Shown here piece after piece: positions 28,609 through 37,754 of a DNA stretch of 64,000 nucleotides. Location: the NCBI RefSeq assembly GCF_026151345.1, contig NZ_JAMQPR010000001.1:2090676-2154675 (forward strand). Direction: 5' to 3'. How positions within the stretch are numbered: position 1 is the first letter of the stretch; each line of letters begins with the position of its first letter. Position numbers and translations under genes: made by a program. This stretch comes from Leptospira paudalimensis (lineage in GTDB: Bacteria > Spirochaetota > Leptospiria > Leptospirales > Leptospiraceae). The notes beneath the pieces are model-generated. The model made no database searches. It was given only the letters and a program-made list of their open reading frames with translations, and was not told the origin of the DNA.

Positions 28609-29202
28609 TTAATTGACAGAAGCGAAGTAAGCTTTTGATCCAGTAGGATCCGCTTTCATCGTTTTTTTCCCTTCATCCCAGTTTGCAGGACAAACTTCAC
28701 CGTGTTTTTCCACAAATTGGAACGCTTTGATGAGTCTGAGTGCTTCTTCAATGTTACGTCCTACTGGAAGGTCGTTAACAGTTGCTTGGCGGATGATACC
28801 TTGTGGGTCGATGATGAAAGTTCCGCGAAGCGCAACTCCTGCATCAGGACCTGACTCAATGAGAACACCAAAAGACTTTGCGATTTCTTTTGTTTTGTCT
28901 GCAATGAGTGGGTATTTAATCTCTCCGATACCACCTTCTTTTTTAGGCGTTTTTTTCCAAGCTAAGTGTGAAAATTCGCTATCAACAGATACTCCCAAAA
29001 CCTCAGCTCCGATCTTTTTAAAATCTTCGAGTTTTGCATCGTATTCAATAATTTCTGTCGGACATACAAATGTAAAATCGAGTGGATAGAAAAACAGTAC
29101 CACCCATTTTCCTTTGTAATCTGACAATTTGATTTCTTTAAAACTGTCCCCGATGACAGCGGTTGCTTTAAAATCTGGGGCATGTGATGTCACTTGTGGC
29201 AT
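28609..29202 (-). CDS. ahpC: 2-Cys peroxiredoxin (AhpC/Tsa type)
   Basis: A 197-aa typical 2-Cys peroxiredoxin. The peroxidatic site DFTFVCPTE has Cys47, the resolving Cys is near residue 171 in HGEVCPANW, and [13 protein letters not shown] is the GGLG-type loop of sensitive peroxiredoxins. It reduces hydrogen and organic peroxides in the cytoplasm. A strong AAGGAG lies seven bases before the ATG. The promoter carries a Fur-family (PerR-like) palindrome overlapping the ribosome site and the -10, so peroxide induction is expected. sufB follows downstream. Confidence 0.95.
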   Translation of the reverse strand: MPQVTSHAPDFKATAVIGDSFKEIKLSDYKGKWVVLFFYPLDFTFVCPTEIIEYDAKLEDFKKIGAEVLGVSVDSEFSHLAWKKTPKKEGGIGEIKYPLIADKTKEIAKSFGVLIESGPDAGVALRGTFIIDPQGIIRQATVNDLPVGRNIEEALRLIKAFQFVEKHGEVCPANWDEGKKTMKADPTGSKAYFASVN

Positions 29203-29212
29203 AAAGTCACTC

Positions 29213-29251
29213 CTTAGAATTATTCTAAGTACAATGATTAGATTCTGTCTA
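29213..29251 (-). promoter_or_regulatory. ahpC promoter with PerR-like operator
   Basis: CTTAGAATTATTCTAAG at 29213-29229 is a perfect 8-1-8 inverted repeat containing TTAGAAT-N-ATTCTAA, close to the Fur/PerR-family consensus TTATAATnATTATAA. On the minus strand TAGAAT (29227-29222) serves as -10 and TAGACA (29251-29246) as -35, 18 bp apart. The box covers the -10 and touches the ribosome site. The -35 lies within the last codons of the ABC-F gene. PerR is known to control peroxide defence genes in Leptospira; its binding here is inferred. Confidence 0.75.
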
Positions 29252-30746
29252 GATGTTTTTGAACAAGCGACAAGTTTTCCAAACACCATTCTTCCTTGGC
29301 CAATGTTTCTACAAATCTCCGGTCGTGACTGACCACCACAAGGGCAGAACCAAGTTTGGCCAGAGAAGTTTCTAAAGCTTCCAAAGATTTGAGATCTAAA
29401 TGGTTAGTGGGTTCGTCTAATAAAAGTACCTCTGGACTTTTTTCCAGATGCAGTGCGAGGTAAAGTTTTTTCCCTTCTCCTGGACTGAGAGATTCTGATT
29501 CAGAAAACCGTTTGGGATCACTCCCTAGTCGGTGAATTCCCGAAAGCACTTTGGCCTTTTTCTCATCCGGCAAATTTTGAAATTCCCAAAGTAAAATGTT
29601 TAATTCGTTTTTTGAAAATTCCTGAGGCAGATACAAATAAGAAATTCCTTTCTCTTGGAAAGTTTTCACTAAATATCTGAGAAGTGTGGACTTACCTGCA
29701 CCATTGGAGCCTGTGATGGCAATTTTTGAATCAGGAAGGATTACCAAATGGGAGGCAAGTGACAAAGACAGAATATCCATAGAGAGCGATTCACCATCAA
29801 ACATAAATAAGGTGCTTCGTTTGGAAGGAACACTATTCCACAGAATTCCTAAATTTTCTTTTTCTGGAAGTTTGTCCCAAATTTGTCTTTCTTTTAGTTT
29901 GGAATGTTCAGTTCTTCTTTCGATTTGGTTTTTCAATCGGCCTGCTTGGCCATCTTTACCAGTCACTCGGGCTAAGTTCTTTTTTTGCCTGCCGTCATGG
30001 TCATGAAGATCAAGTCCCTTCTTGGATCTATGTTTATGAGAGAGACTTGCTTCCTCCCTTCTTCGTTTCAGTTCGGCATCCAGTTTTTTACGTTCCGTTT
30101 TTGCAATTTCCCAATTGTGAATCCTTTCTTCTGCTTCTCTTTCTATTTCTTTTTTGCCTTCGGAATAATTTCCTGGCCGCTGGGAAAAGAAATTTTTTTC
30201 TAAAAATACACAAGAGGTAACAATCTCATCTAACAAAGACCTGTCGTGGCTGATGAGGATTCCAATCCCTTGGTAATACAAAATGGCATTTCGAATGATT
30301 TGCTCAGTTTTGGAATCCAGATGATTTGTGGGTTCATCTAAAATCAATACATCCGAATTTTTTGACAAAGCCATTGCCAAAAGAATCCTTCGTTTTTCAC
30401 CAAAACTGAGAAACTCATAGTCCTCTACCGATTGCATTTTGATTTCGAGTAAACTCTTCCAAAATCCGGACTCTTTGGAATCATCGTAAAGAAAATCAGT
30501 TAGTTCCTTCTCTGAAACTTCTGTTCCTTGCGAGATAGAACAAACAAATTCGTTTCCCAAAACGAACCCTTTGTCGGGAAGGATTTCTTTAGCAATGATT
30601 TTAGCTAAAGTGGATTTTCCACTTCCGTTTTTTCCGACAATCCCTGTCCAACCTTTCGAAAAATGAAGGTTTAGGTTTTGGAATAGTGGTTCAGACTGTG
30701 ATTCGTATTGGTATGATACATTTTGAATGGTGATATGATGGGACAT
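29238..30746 (-). CDS. ABC-F family ATPase (ribosome-associated)
   Basis: A 502-aa soluble protein with two ABC domains and no membrane part. Domain 1: GKNGSGKST near 38, [16 protein letters not shown] near 115, [12 protein letters not shown] near 135. A charged linker (about 200-290) with [16 protein letters not shown] follows. Domain 2: GSNGAGKST near 345, [14 protein letters not shown] near 425, [11 protein letters not shown] near 445. ABC-F proteins bind the ribosomal E site; some give antibiotic resistance by target protection. The ATG at 30746 has AGGAG eight bases upstream. An in-frame ATG at 30788 with its own AGGA could give an N-terminal extension; it is buried in a leader hairpin. 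Confidence 0.9.
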   Translation of the reverse strand: MSHHITIQNVSYQYESQSEPLFQNLNLHFSKGWTGIVGKNGSGKSTLAKIIAKEILPDKGFVLGNEFVCSISQGTEVSEKELTDFLYDDSKESGFWKSLLEIKMQSVEDYEFLSFGEKRRILLAMALSKNSDVLILDEPTNHLDSKTEQIIRNAILYYQGIGILISHDRSLLDEIVTSCVFLEKNFFSQRPGNYSEGKKEIEREAEERIHNWEIAKTERKKLDAELKRRREEASLSHKHRSKKGLDLHDHDGRQKKNLARVTGKDGQAGRLKNQIERRTEHSKLKERQIWDKLPEKENLGILWNSVPSKRSTLFMFDGESLSMDILSLSLASHLVILPDSKIAITGSNGAGKSTLLRYLVKTFQEKGISYLYLPQEFSKNELNILLWEFQNLPDEKKAKVLSGIHRLGSDPKRFSESESLSPGEGKKLYLALHLEKSPEVLLLDEPTNHLDLKSLEALETSLAKLGSALVVVSHDRRFVETLAKEEWCLENLSLVQKHLDRI

Positions 30747-30775
30747 ACGACAAGCTCCTGTTTTTCCAAATAGGG

Positions 30776-30848
30776 AATAGGTAAGCATGTCTCGTCCTAA
30801 AGAGATTAGGAGAAGTGTGGATTTAGTATTTTATTTTGCTTACCTATT
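30776..30848 (-). promoter_or_regulatory. Structured 5' leader upstream of the ABC-F gene
   Basis: A perfect 12-bp inverted repeat (AATAGGTAAGCA at 30776-30787, TGCTTACCTATT at 30837-30848) encloses a second perfect hairpin (TCCTAA at 30795-30800, TTAGGA at 30806-30811, 5-nt loop). In the minus-strand RNA the inner stem contains the AGGA ribosome site for an in-frame ATG at 30788, and the outer stem pairs most of that start region. This is the form of a translational attenuator. The true ABC-F start at 30746 lies 30 nt further on. Confidence 0.6.
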
Positions 30849-30927
30849 TGATTTAAGCCGCAATCTCATGGGAGTATACCTCTACTACGTTTGTTAGACT
30901 GATAAAATATAATAAAGTTGTCAATAG

Positions 30928-33441
30928 TTATTTCCCTTTGGCCATTAAGAATTTTTCCATAAACTCAGTGATGTCCCGAATGTTACGGTTAATCATCTTA
31001 CGAAGTTCGGGAGGAATATTTTGTGATTTGATGACTCGGTAATAGTTCAAAGCATTTTTTAACATCTTACGACGAGCAAACTCTTGAGCCTTCATTAACA
31101 TTGGTTTGTATTTATAATAGGAGTATTCCATAATCGAATAATTCTTCGACAAACGGAATGCATGTGGGATCTTTCCAAAGTCATAAGTCAGCGTTAAAAA
31201 AGGTGCATCATCTGCTTCGGGAGGTTTTAGTTCCAAAACCCCGTGGATGATTTTTTCTGGTTCCTCTTCTGTGGCTTTTTCAGCCATTTCATCCAGAGGG
31301 ATGGGGGATTCTTCCTCTGCGATCTCTCCCAAATCCCCGTCGACAATTTCAATGTCAGGGCCGTCTACATCATCAAAAAACGGACCTTCTGTTTCCCCTT
31401 CCTCTTCTTTTCGTTTGCGATCCCGAAATACTTCGTCTGCATCTGGTAAACCAATCTTGATATCGTCTGCAACGAGTGGCCTATTGGTAAGCTCCACCTG
31501 AATTGGCATATCTGTTTCAATGATGGTTTCCGACTTATGTTTGTTAGGATCAACTGCTTCTGGGAGATCCACCTTCGAAGAAATTAATTCATCAGTTTGT
31601 GGGTCAACGGGATCTGGGAGTTCGAGCTCTTTACGTAAAGAATCTGTAGTATCTTGGAACCAATTCGGTTCTTCTTCTGATGACTTTCGTTCGTCTGGAT
31701 GAAGCAGTGGTTCTTTTTCATCCCGACGGAGGTCATTGGGATCTGGTAATCCAATGGGTTCTAAGTCCCAAGATTCTGGTAATTTTAAATTGGGTTGTTC
31801 CGGAAAATAGGGTTTCAGTAAATCATTGAGGGAAGCCTCTTCCCCTCTTTGTTCTAACTCTTTTGCTTTTGTTTCTAATTTTTGAAGAGCTTGGTTTTTT
31901 AAAAACTCTTCTCGTTCTTTAAACCGGTCTCTTTGCCTACGATCAACACCTGATCGTCTATCCTTTCTTCCCGCTAAATTAGATCTTCGGTCTGGACTTT
32001 TCCTTCGTTCCTCTCCTGACCTTCTGTCCACGAGAGGTAAGTCTTTAAACTGTTTCCAATCATTGGAAAAAAATGTATCTTCTGGTAAATCCAGTTCGGA
32101 CACATCTTTTTTAGAAATTTGTTCCGCTAATTCTTGTAAGTCGAACGGTTTTCGTTCTTCTTCTGGTTTTTGTTTACTCTCTGGGGGAACAAAAAATGGA
32201 CCAACAATTCCCGAACCTGCTGGTGCCATAGGAATACCAGATGGAGAAGATGTTAATCCCCCAGCGGTCAAACCTTGGTTTAGTGATTGTAATAATTGGT
32301 CTTGGTTTTGTAAAAGTTTTGGATCAATGACACCAGGAGATTGTGGACTTGATTGTAAAAACTGATACACAATGGGATGAACCAATTGGTTTCCACCTTC
32401 AACTGTTTGGTTGATTTGTGGACCACTTGGAGGTTGCGGATCACTTTTTCCTTTTGGGAGTGGAGGTGGAGGAAATTCTCCCAAATTTTGTGGAGGTTGA
32501 GAAACATTTGGTTCTCTTTGCAAATTAGGGAAGTTAGGTGGAGGTGCATTTTGTGCAAATTGAATGGCACGAGCAATTGATTCGGCAAATAATTCGGATA
32601 CTTCCTTTAAAGCATGGACCAAATCACTTAAATCTTTGTCTGATTTCTCTAAATTCCCTGGTGGTTTTGGCTTGGTTTTTTTCGCAGAATCCTTGTCTTG
32701 GGGTTTTCCATCTTTACCAGTTTCACCAGATCCTTTTTCAGGATTGTCTTCTAAAAACTCTTCTAAATCCTGAATGTTTTTTTTGATTTTTTCTTTGATG
32801 TCAGCATCAGGGATACGATTGCCAGTCCTCTCAAAGATCTCAATTGCTTCCTCAACTTGTTCCGCTTCGACAAGTGCTTCCGCATTTAGAAGAGGCCTTC
32901 GATGGAAACTATATTTCGAATTTTTAGAGATGATATCATCTGCTGAGAAACTAATCTCAGGACTCTCTCGTCTAGGCCTAGACGGTGAATCATCAACTTC
33001 AGGATTTTCTTCCCCAAAGTCACCTAACGGAAGATCACTTAGTGATTTAGGTGGTTTTTGTTTTTCTCGTTTCCGTCTTGGTGATTTTTGATTTTCATCA
33101 CCACCTAAACTTGGTTCGTCGAAATCATCTTCAAAGTTTGGTAGGTCTGATAGTTTTTCGGATAATGATTTTGCTTTCGAGTTTGGATTTTTGGTATCTG
33201 TTTGGAAACCAAGTTCCTCACCCCTATTTTGTTTGTTCCCTTTCTCTCGGGAAGACCGCCCGCCACCTTTTTTGGGAGCTTCTGGCTCATCAGTTTCATC
33301 ACCTTGCTTCTGTTTGAGTCTACGTTTTTGCCTAGGACTCAGTGACGCACCGGACTCACCACTCCCTTCACGACGAGAGATCTCATCGAGATCGGCGCCA
33401 GCACCAGAGAGACCGAGTAACATCATAAGGGTTGTTAACAT
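30928..33441 (-). CDS. Large low-complexity protein with repeated helical motif, unknown
   Basis: An 837-aa protein, mostly acidic, Pro/Glu/Asp/Lys-rich and probably disordered. The N-terminus (MLTTLMMLLGLSGAGAD) is short and hydrophobic, possibly a signal peptide. Residues about 175-230 (LVEAEQVEEAIEIFERTGNR then DADIKEKIKKNIQDLEEFLE) and about 775-835 (MLKNALNYYRVI then PELRKMINRNIRDITEFMEK) resemble each other and look like TPR-type helical hairpins. Residues about 468-505 hold a dense Arg cluster of DRRS/EERR type. QLNQ/PPPP-rich runs lie between 300 and 400. I do not recognise the family. The gene is alone; ABC-F follows 181 bp later. Confidence 0.75.
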   Translation of the reverse strand: MLTTLMMLLGLSGAGADLDEISRREGSGESGASLSPRQKRRLKQKQGDETDEPEAPKKGGGRSSREKGNKQNRGEELGFQTDTKNPNSKAKSLSEKLSDLPNFEDDFDEPSLGGDENQKSPRRKREKQKPPKSLSDLPLGDFGEENPEVDDSPSRPRRESPEISFSADDIISKNSKYSFHRRPLLNAEALVEAEQVEEAIEIFERTGNRIPDADIKEKIKKNIQDLEEFLEDNPEKGSGETGKDGKPQDKDSAKKTKPKPPGNLEKSDKDLSDLVHALKEVSELFAESIARAIQFAQNAPPPNFPNLQREPNVSQPPQNLGEFPPPPLPKGKSDPQPPSGPQINQTVEGGNQLVHPIVYQFLQSSPQSPGVIDPKLLQNQDQLLQSLNQGLTAGGLTSSPSGIPMAPAGSGIVGPFFVPPESKQKPEEERKPFDLQELAEQISKKDVSELDLPEDTFFSNDWKQFKDLPLVDRRSGEERRKSPDRRSNLAGRKDRRSGVDRRQRDRFKEREEFLKNQALQKLETKAKELEQRGEEASLNDLLKPYFPEQPNLKLPESWDLEPIGLPDPNDLRRDEKEPLLHPDERKSSEEEPNWFQDTTDSLRKELELPDPVDPQTDELISSKVDLPEAVDPNKHKSETIIETDMPIQVELTNRPLVADDIKIGLPDADEVFRDRKRKEEEGETEGPFFDDVDGPDIEIVDGDLGEIAEEESPIPLDEMAEKATEEEPEKIIHGVLELKPPEADDAPFLTLTYDFGKIPHAFRLSKNYSIMEYSYYKYKPMLMKAQEFARRKMLKNALNYYRVIKSQNIPPELRKMINRNIRDITEFMEKFLMAKGK

Positions 33442-33603
33442 ATAAGGGTTCTACTCTTTATTTTCGAGGTTTAGAGAGCCGTAACTTAAGAAAATAGCAA
33501 AGAATATTGCATTTCCAAGTATTTTACGAGGCTTTTTAAGCCAAACTGACCGCAAGTTCTTTTTCTGCTTGACACAAGAGAATTTCTTGCGTTCCATGGT
33601 GGC

Positions 33604-34008
33604 ATGAAATCCGTTGCGAAAAAAAATCTCAGCTTTGCCTCCTCTCCGGACAATGCAGACGGGTTGCAGTTAAAAATCACATTCGATGAAGACACAAAAA
33701 CTGCCTTCGGTGATTACACCTGCCCCGAAAAATACCAGGGTTTACCAGATCAAATCCATCCAGGGATTATCTCAACCATCCTTGATGAGATCATGGTCAA
33801 GATCAATGAAGCGATGAATTTCGAAACCACAACAGGGGAACTTACCATTCGTTTCCTACAACCTGCAAAGGTGAATGAACCTCTTCACTTACGTGGATGG
33901 TTTGTGAAAAAGAACAAAAAAATCATCGAAAACCGTGCTGAAATTGAAAATGAGATCGGCAAAATAGTGGCCCGCGGAAAAGGTAAATATATCGAAGCTG
34001 AAGACTGA
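33604..34008 (+). CDS. PaaI-like hotdog-fold thioesterase
   Basis: A 134-aa protein of the PaaI/YbgC hotdog group. [17 protein letters not shown] near residue 55 is the central helix with the usual HGG-like start and the catalytic-type Asp/Glu (LDE), and [20 protein letters not shown] near 80 is the following strand. Family enzymes hydrolyse acyl-CoA thioesters. The ATG at 33604 is close to a TTGACA at 33569. A tRNA-Leu gene begins four bases after the stop and is probably co-transcribed. Confidence 0.8.
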   Translation: MKSVAKKNLSFASSPDNADGLQLKITFDEDTKTAFGDYTCPEKYQGLPDQIHPGIISTILDEIMVKINEAMNFETTTGELTIRFLQPAKVNEPLHLRGWFVKKNKKIIENRAEIENEIGKIVARGKGKYIEAED

Positions 34009-34012
34009 TTAT

Positions 34013-34099
34013 GCCGATGTGGTGGAATTGGTAGACGCAGTGGATTCAAAATCCACCGATGGTAACATCATGCCGGTTCGATTCCGGCCATCGGTACCA
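34013..34099 (+). tRNA. tRNA-Leu (anticodon CAA)
   Basis: An 87-nt tRNA including an encoded CCA. Acceptor stem GCCGATG/CATCGGT, D arm with GGTGGAATTGGTAGAC, anticodon stem GTGGA/TCCAC around loop TTCAAAA (anticodon CAA, reads UUG), a long variable arm GATG-GTAA-CATC typical of type II tRNA-Leu, and a GCCGG/CCGGC T arm with TTCGATT. It follows the thioesterase gene by 4 bp. Confidence 0.95.
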
Positions 34100-34103
34100 A
34101 AAG

Positions 34104-34880
34104 TTATTTAGTTCGAAATCTCGCACAAGCTTTTTGATAAAATTCGTTTTCGATTTTATCAATCGCTTGTAAAACGAGAACCATCTCTTGTTTCTCTAAC
34201 AAATCAAAAATTTTCTGTCCTTCCTTTAGAATCGAAACTCCAAGTGAAATTCCATTTTTATCATTCTCCGAATAAAGGGAATGTTTTGATTCCATCTTCA
34301 GAAGGATATCTTCCATAATCAAAACGATCTTTCGCACGAGTTCTTTATCAGAAAAAATCGAAAATAGAGCACAAACATCTTTTCGAAATGCATCTGCTTT
34401 CTCTTTTTCCACATAGGAAATGAGTTTCTCCATGGCAAGGTGGGATTCTAAAAATGTTTTCGGATTCTCTTGTGCATCTAGTGCCAACACCAATTCTTCT
34501 TCAAAACTATGTGCTGTCACATAGGAATGCAGTGCAGACATCCCAGCTTTTAATGCCATGGGAAAATGTTTTCCAAACCGAAAGATCGACATAGCTAAGT
34601 TGCCGAGTATCCCCCATATTTTAGATGGATGGTTTACAAATCCAGATAACGCGTCAAAGGCGGCATCTAACTTTTTTCTCTTTTCATAAGATGGATACAA
34701 ATACTCCAAAAAAAACGTTAGGAGTTCGTGAATTGTTTTTTCGGATATAGAATGGAATTCTTGATAATTTTGTAAGTTTTCTTTTGAATAACGAGACACC
34801 AATGAATTTTGGTAGAGTTGGATAAACTCAGGGAATAAGGGATGGTGTAATACTTTAGAAGTTTCTTTTTTTGGCTTCAT
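34104..34880 (-). CDS. Helical protein of unknown function
   Basis: A 258-aa protein with no recognisable domain. It is almost entirely alpha-helical by eye, with a motif-like stretch HPLFPEFIQLYQNSLVSRYS at the N-terminus and FRFGKHFPMALKAGMSALHS near residue 105. There is no signal peptide and the composition is Lys/Glu-rich, suggesting a cytoplasmic protein. Its stop is five bases past the convergent tRNA-Leu, and it sits 12 bp downstream of the amidase gene on the same strand. Confidence 0.7.
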   Translation of the reverse strand: MKPKKETSKVLHHPLFPEFIQLYQNSLVSRYSKENLQNYQEFHSISEKTIHELLTFFLEYLYPSYEKRKKLDAAFDALSGFVNHPSKIWGILGNLAMSIFRFGKHFPMALKAGMSALHSYVTAHSFEEELVLALDAQENPKTFLESHLAMEKLISYVEKEKADAFRKDVCALFSIFSDKELVRKIVLIMEDILLKMESKHSLYSENDKNGISLGVSILKEGQKIFDLLEKQEMVLVLQAIDKIENEFYQKACARFRTK

Positions 34881-34892
34881 ATACAGTTACAA

Positions 34893-36239
34893 TTATAATA
34901 CGTCTTCAAAATAGGATTCATATCGTTCCCAATTTACTTTTTTTCCTTTGGGATTATAAGGTAGGTTTGAATTTTTTTTCACATCAAGACCAACAAACAA
35001 AGAATAGATGCCGACTGCAAGCGAGATGGCAGTTTCCTTTTTGTTTTGTGTTAAGTATTTGATATCACGGTTACGGTTCACATACCCGATTTCAATAAAA
35101 GCACAAAGGGCATTTGTATAAGTTGGCAAACTATATGTAGAAATATATGGTTTTTGGATGGGACCAAGTTCTGGATAAGGAGAATCTTTTTCTTTTAACT
35201 GAATGGGAAGCCCGTATTGGACAAACCTCATCAGTTCTCTTGTCACATAATGGTTGTCACCTCCAAATCCCTCTTTTCCACCTTCCCTCCTCCACTCTTC
35301 CTTTTTTCCCATTTCGCGTTCCCAGAAGCGTCCGGATTCTAAAAACTCTTCATGTGTTTTGGCATAAGGACCTTTTTTCCCAATATTTTTTTCCCAATTG
35401 GGATCATCAGCATACTTCCAACTAATCATGTTTTGGCGGTAACCTTCAAACTTAGAAAGGTCTGTTTCTTTTCCATTTTTTTTGGACCAATACCCATGTA
35501 GGTAAATCCAAGTATCGGCTGTGGCATTTTCCAATTTACTCCATCCCGATTGGAAAATAAGCCAATCAGACCATGGTCCTTTCAAAAAGGAATTCGGGGA
35601 TTTTTGTTTTTCAGATATTTTTTTTAGATTAGAAAAGGTTTTGTACCCAGGAGTGAGGACTGCTGCCATTCCTCCTTTTTGGCCTTTGCTGGCTGGGTTT
35701 AAGTGGAGGGATAAAACCAAATGTGGTTTTAGTTCATTGATTTTAGACAACCTACCTTTTTTCCTGATTCCTGATTTGGGATCGGGAAAATCATAAAGCC
35801 GGTAGGGTGCATTTGGATCATCAGAAGAGGCATCATCGTCAAACGAGGATTCTCTTGTTAGGTGGCTTATGAGTTTCACGCGGGTGAATTCATTTTTTTT
35901 GGAAAATAGTTTGAGATAACCTTCGAATTCTTTCCAACCGACTTCGGTTTCAGTTAATTTTAAAACCTTATGAACTTCTTTTGCTAAATCGAGGACAACT
36001 TTTCTTTCCGTAATACTTCCATGTTCTGTGCCTTGTTTGTAAGTTTCTAAAAATGTTTGAGTGACACTGTCATATTTATCTCCATGTTGAGCTTTTGGAT
36101 CTTTTGCAACACCACCGTGTCCTGGATCAATCACGATCCGAAAACTTGGTTCCGAAAATAAGGAAATAGTAAAAAAGAAACAACAAACTGGGAAAAATCG
36201 AAGTAAATGCGAAAGGTAGTGTAGATAAGATTGAGACAC
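34893..36239 (-). CDS. N-acetylmuramoyl-L-alanine amidase (Amidase_3 family)
   Basis: A 448-aa exported zinc amidase. The signal peptide (FFPVCCFFFTISLFSEP) is at the N-terminus. The catalytic domain begins at RIVIDPGHGGVA (first zinc His) near residue 40, continues with SITERKVVLDLAKEV (zinc Glu) near 85, VLSLHLNPAS (zinc His) near 180 and CAFIEIGYVNRNRDIKYL (catalytic Glu) near 390. A long insert of about 150 residues between the last two motifs is unusual for the family. It would cleave the amide between MurNAc and L-Ala in peptidoglycan. The helical protein gene is 12 bp downstream. Confidence 0.88.
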   Translation of the reverse strand: MSQSYLHYLSHLLRFFPVCCFFFTISLFSEPSFRIVIDPGHGGVAKDPKAQHGDKYDSVTQTFLETYKQGTEHGSITERKVVLDLAKEVHKVLKLTETEVGWKEFEGYLKLFSKKNEFTRVKLISHLTRESSFDDDASSDDPNAPYRLYDFPDPKSGIRKKGRLSKINELKPHLVLSLHLNPASKGQKGGMAAVLTPGYKTFSNLKKISEKQKSPNSFLKGPWSDWLIFQSGWSKLENATADTWIYLHGYWSKKNGKETDLSKFEGYRQNMISWKYADDPNWEKNIGKKGPYAKTHEEFLESGRFWEREMGKKEEWRREGGKEGFGGDNHYVTRELMRFVQYGLPIQLKEKDSPYPELGPIQKPYISTYSLPTYTNALCAFIEIGYVNRNRDIKYLTQNKKETAISLAVGIYSLFVGLDVKKNSNLPYNPKGKKVNWERYESYFEDVL

Positions 36240-36293
36240 GCTTGTGCCATTCTCCGCCCTATAGCGAGCGGAGAAAAGAAAAGTTTGAAGTGA

Positions 36294-37040
36294 TTATTTT
36301 GTGTTTTGGCTTACGATTTGATTTTTGTTATCAACAAGATCCTTTGCATATTTATCGGTGATCACTTTTTTATCAGCTTCTTGTTCTTTAAAATCAGTTA
36401 AGATTTTGATTCCATAGTCTTTTGCGATTCGGTAATGTACGATAGCGTCGTAGTAACGGTCATCCCTAATCATATCTGTCGCTAATCCAAGTTGTCCATA
36501 TGCAATTCTTAGTTTTTGTTGTGCTTCCGCAATTTCACGGTAAGGTACAACTGGTTTTACACCTTCTGTCGAAGTATCAACCAACTGTGCTTGTTCTTGT
36601 CCTGTGATTGTATCCGCACACTCAGCAAGTAAGTTTTGAGTTTTGGTATCGTAACTTTTCACAAATTTACCAAGTAGAGTATTGATGTCTTTTTCAAGAA
36701 TTACCATTGCTTTCCCAGATGCAATATATGCTCTTCGGTAGTAATAACGTAATACAATTTGGTAGTCTTTTTTGATTTTATCTAATGCTGTTTTGGAATC
36801 CGGAACTTCGTCTCCAAAGTTTGCCGTAACAATTGTTAAGAGTTTAATCGAATTGATGACTCTGTCTTTATTGTTTTCCGAAATATTTTTATATTGTTTT
36901 CGTTCTAAATTGGTTCCTTGGTCCAATTTGTCTAATTCTTCAAAGGATTCCTTTCCTTTTTCAGGTGCACCTGATTCCTGTGCCGTTACCGAAAGACTCA
37001 AACAAACCATAGACAGAATCAAAAAACTTTTTTTTAACAC
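36294..37040 (-). CDS. Exported helical protein, unknown
   Basis: A 248-aa periplasmic protein. The GTG at 37040 has AAGGAG nine bases upstream and is the only start that places the signal peptide (KKSFLILSMVCLSLSVTAQ) at the very N-terminus. The mature part is charged and helical; YYRRAYIASGKAMVILEKDI near residue 105, and YDAIVHYRIAKDYGIKILTD near 205 which looks TPR-like. No enzymatic motif. It lies 66 bp after the O-methyltransferase gene start, on the same strand. Not recognised. Confidence 0.72.
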   Translation of the reverse strand: MLKKSFLILSMVCLSLSVTAQESGAPEKGKESFEELDKLDQGTNLERKQYKNISENNKDRVINSIKLLTIVTANFGDEVPDSKTALDKIKKDYQIVLRYYYRRAYIASGKAMVILEKDINTLLGKFVKSYDTKTQNLLAECADTITGQEQAQLVDTSTEGVKPVVPYREIAEAQQKLRIAYGQLGLATDMIRDDRYYDAIVHYRIAKDYGIKILTDFKEQEADKKVITDKYAKDLVDNKNQIVSQNTK

Positions 37041-37106
37041 GAAACGTTTCTCCTTAAACCAAGGAGCAGAATACACAAAAAGTTCTAGGTTTGACTACTA
37101 TTTTTT

Positions 37107-37754
37107 CTACTTCCGAAAAAAGAGTAAACCGTCTCCGACGGGGAACAAGGTATACTCCGAAACTTGGGATTTCACCTCATTCCAAAGTTCCATCACTGCC
37201 ATATCGGATGGTTTTTTGGGATCTGGATGCAAAACTCGCCCATGCCAGAGAACATTATCAAAAACAAAACTGGCACCCTTTTTTGCCTTCGGCCAAAGGG
37301 TTTGGAAGATCTTTGGGTAGGTGATTTTATCACAGTCCACAAAATAAAAATCCGTATCGATCCAAATCGTTTCCTCTTCCAAAGTTTCCAAAACAGAACC
37401 TGTCACCCGAGTAACATCCATTTGGTCTTTGATACCCATCTTTTCAGCATACACTTCCAATAATTGGGCTTGTTCTTCATGACGGTCAACCGTGATGATC
37501 TTTGAAGATTTTGATCCATATACCATCCAAAGTGTGGAGTAACCAAGGCCAGTCCCTAATTCTAAAATCGTTTTTGGTTTGAGAAAGGAAACCAAATGGG
37601 ACAAAACCCCACCCGTTGCTGCGGTCACAATTGGTATGTTTTTTTCTTTGGCATAGGATTCCATTTCCGAAAACACTGGACTAGGTTTGCATACAAGATC
37701 TGTGTCGATAAAAGGTTCTAAACCTTCGATGAAAATGCTAGGTCTTGGTTTCAT
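37107..37754 (-). CDS. Class I SAM-dependent O-methyltransferase (family 3)
   Basis: A 215-aa methyltransferase. ILELGTGLGYSTLWMVYGSK near residue 65 is the SAM-binding motif I, IITVDRHEEQAQLLEVYAEK is motif II, FYFVDCDKITYPKIFQTL near 135 is motif III and FVFDNVLWHGRVLHPDPKKP near 170 is the loop typical of catechol/caffeoyl-CoA-type O-methyltransferases. The acceptor is unknown. It starts in the ATGA overlap with the MBL hydrolase stop, as the last gene of a coupled four-gene run. Confidence 0.86.
   Translation of the reverse strand: MKPRPSIFIEGLEPFIDTDLVCKPSPVFSEMESYAKEKNIPIVTAATGGVLSHLVSFLKPKTILELGTGLGYSTLWMVYGSKSSKIITVDRHEEQAQLLEVYAEKMGIKDQMDVTRVTGSVLETLEEETIWIDTDFYFVDCDKITYPKIFQTLWPKAKKGASFVFDNVLWHGRVLHPDPKKPSDMAVMELWNEVKSQVSEYTLFPVGDGLLFFRK

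Noticed and set aside
33551..33591. CGCAAG...CTTGCG inverted repeat upstream of the thioesterase gene
   Set aside because: Six-base arms 29 bases apart around a TTGACA box; not distinctive enough to call an operator.
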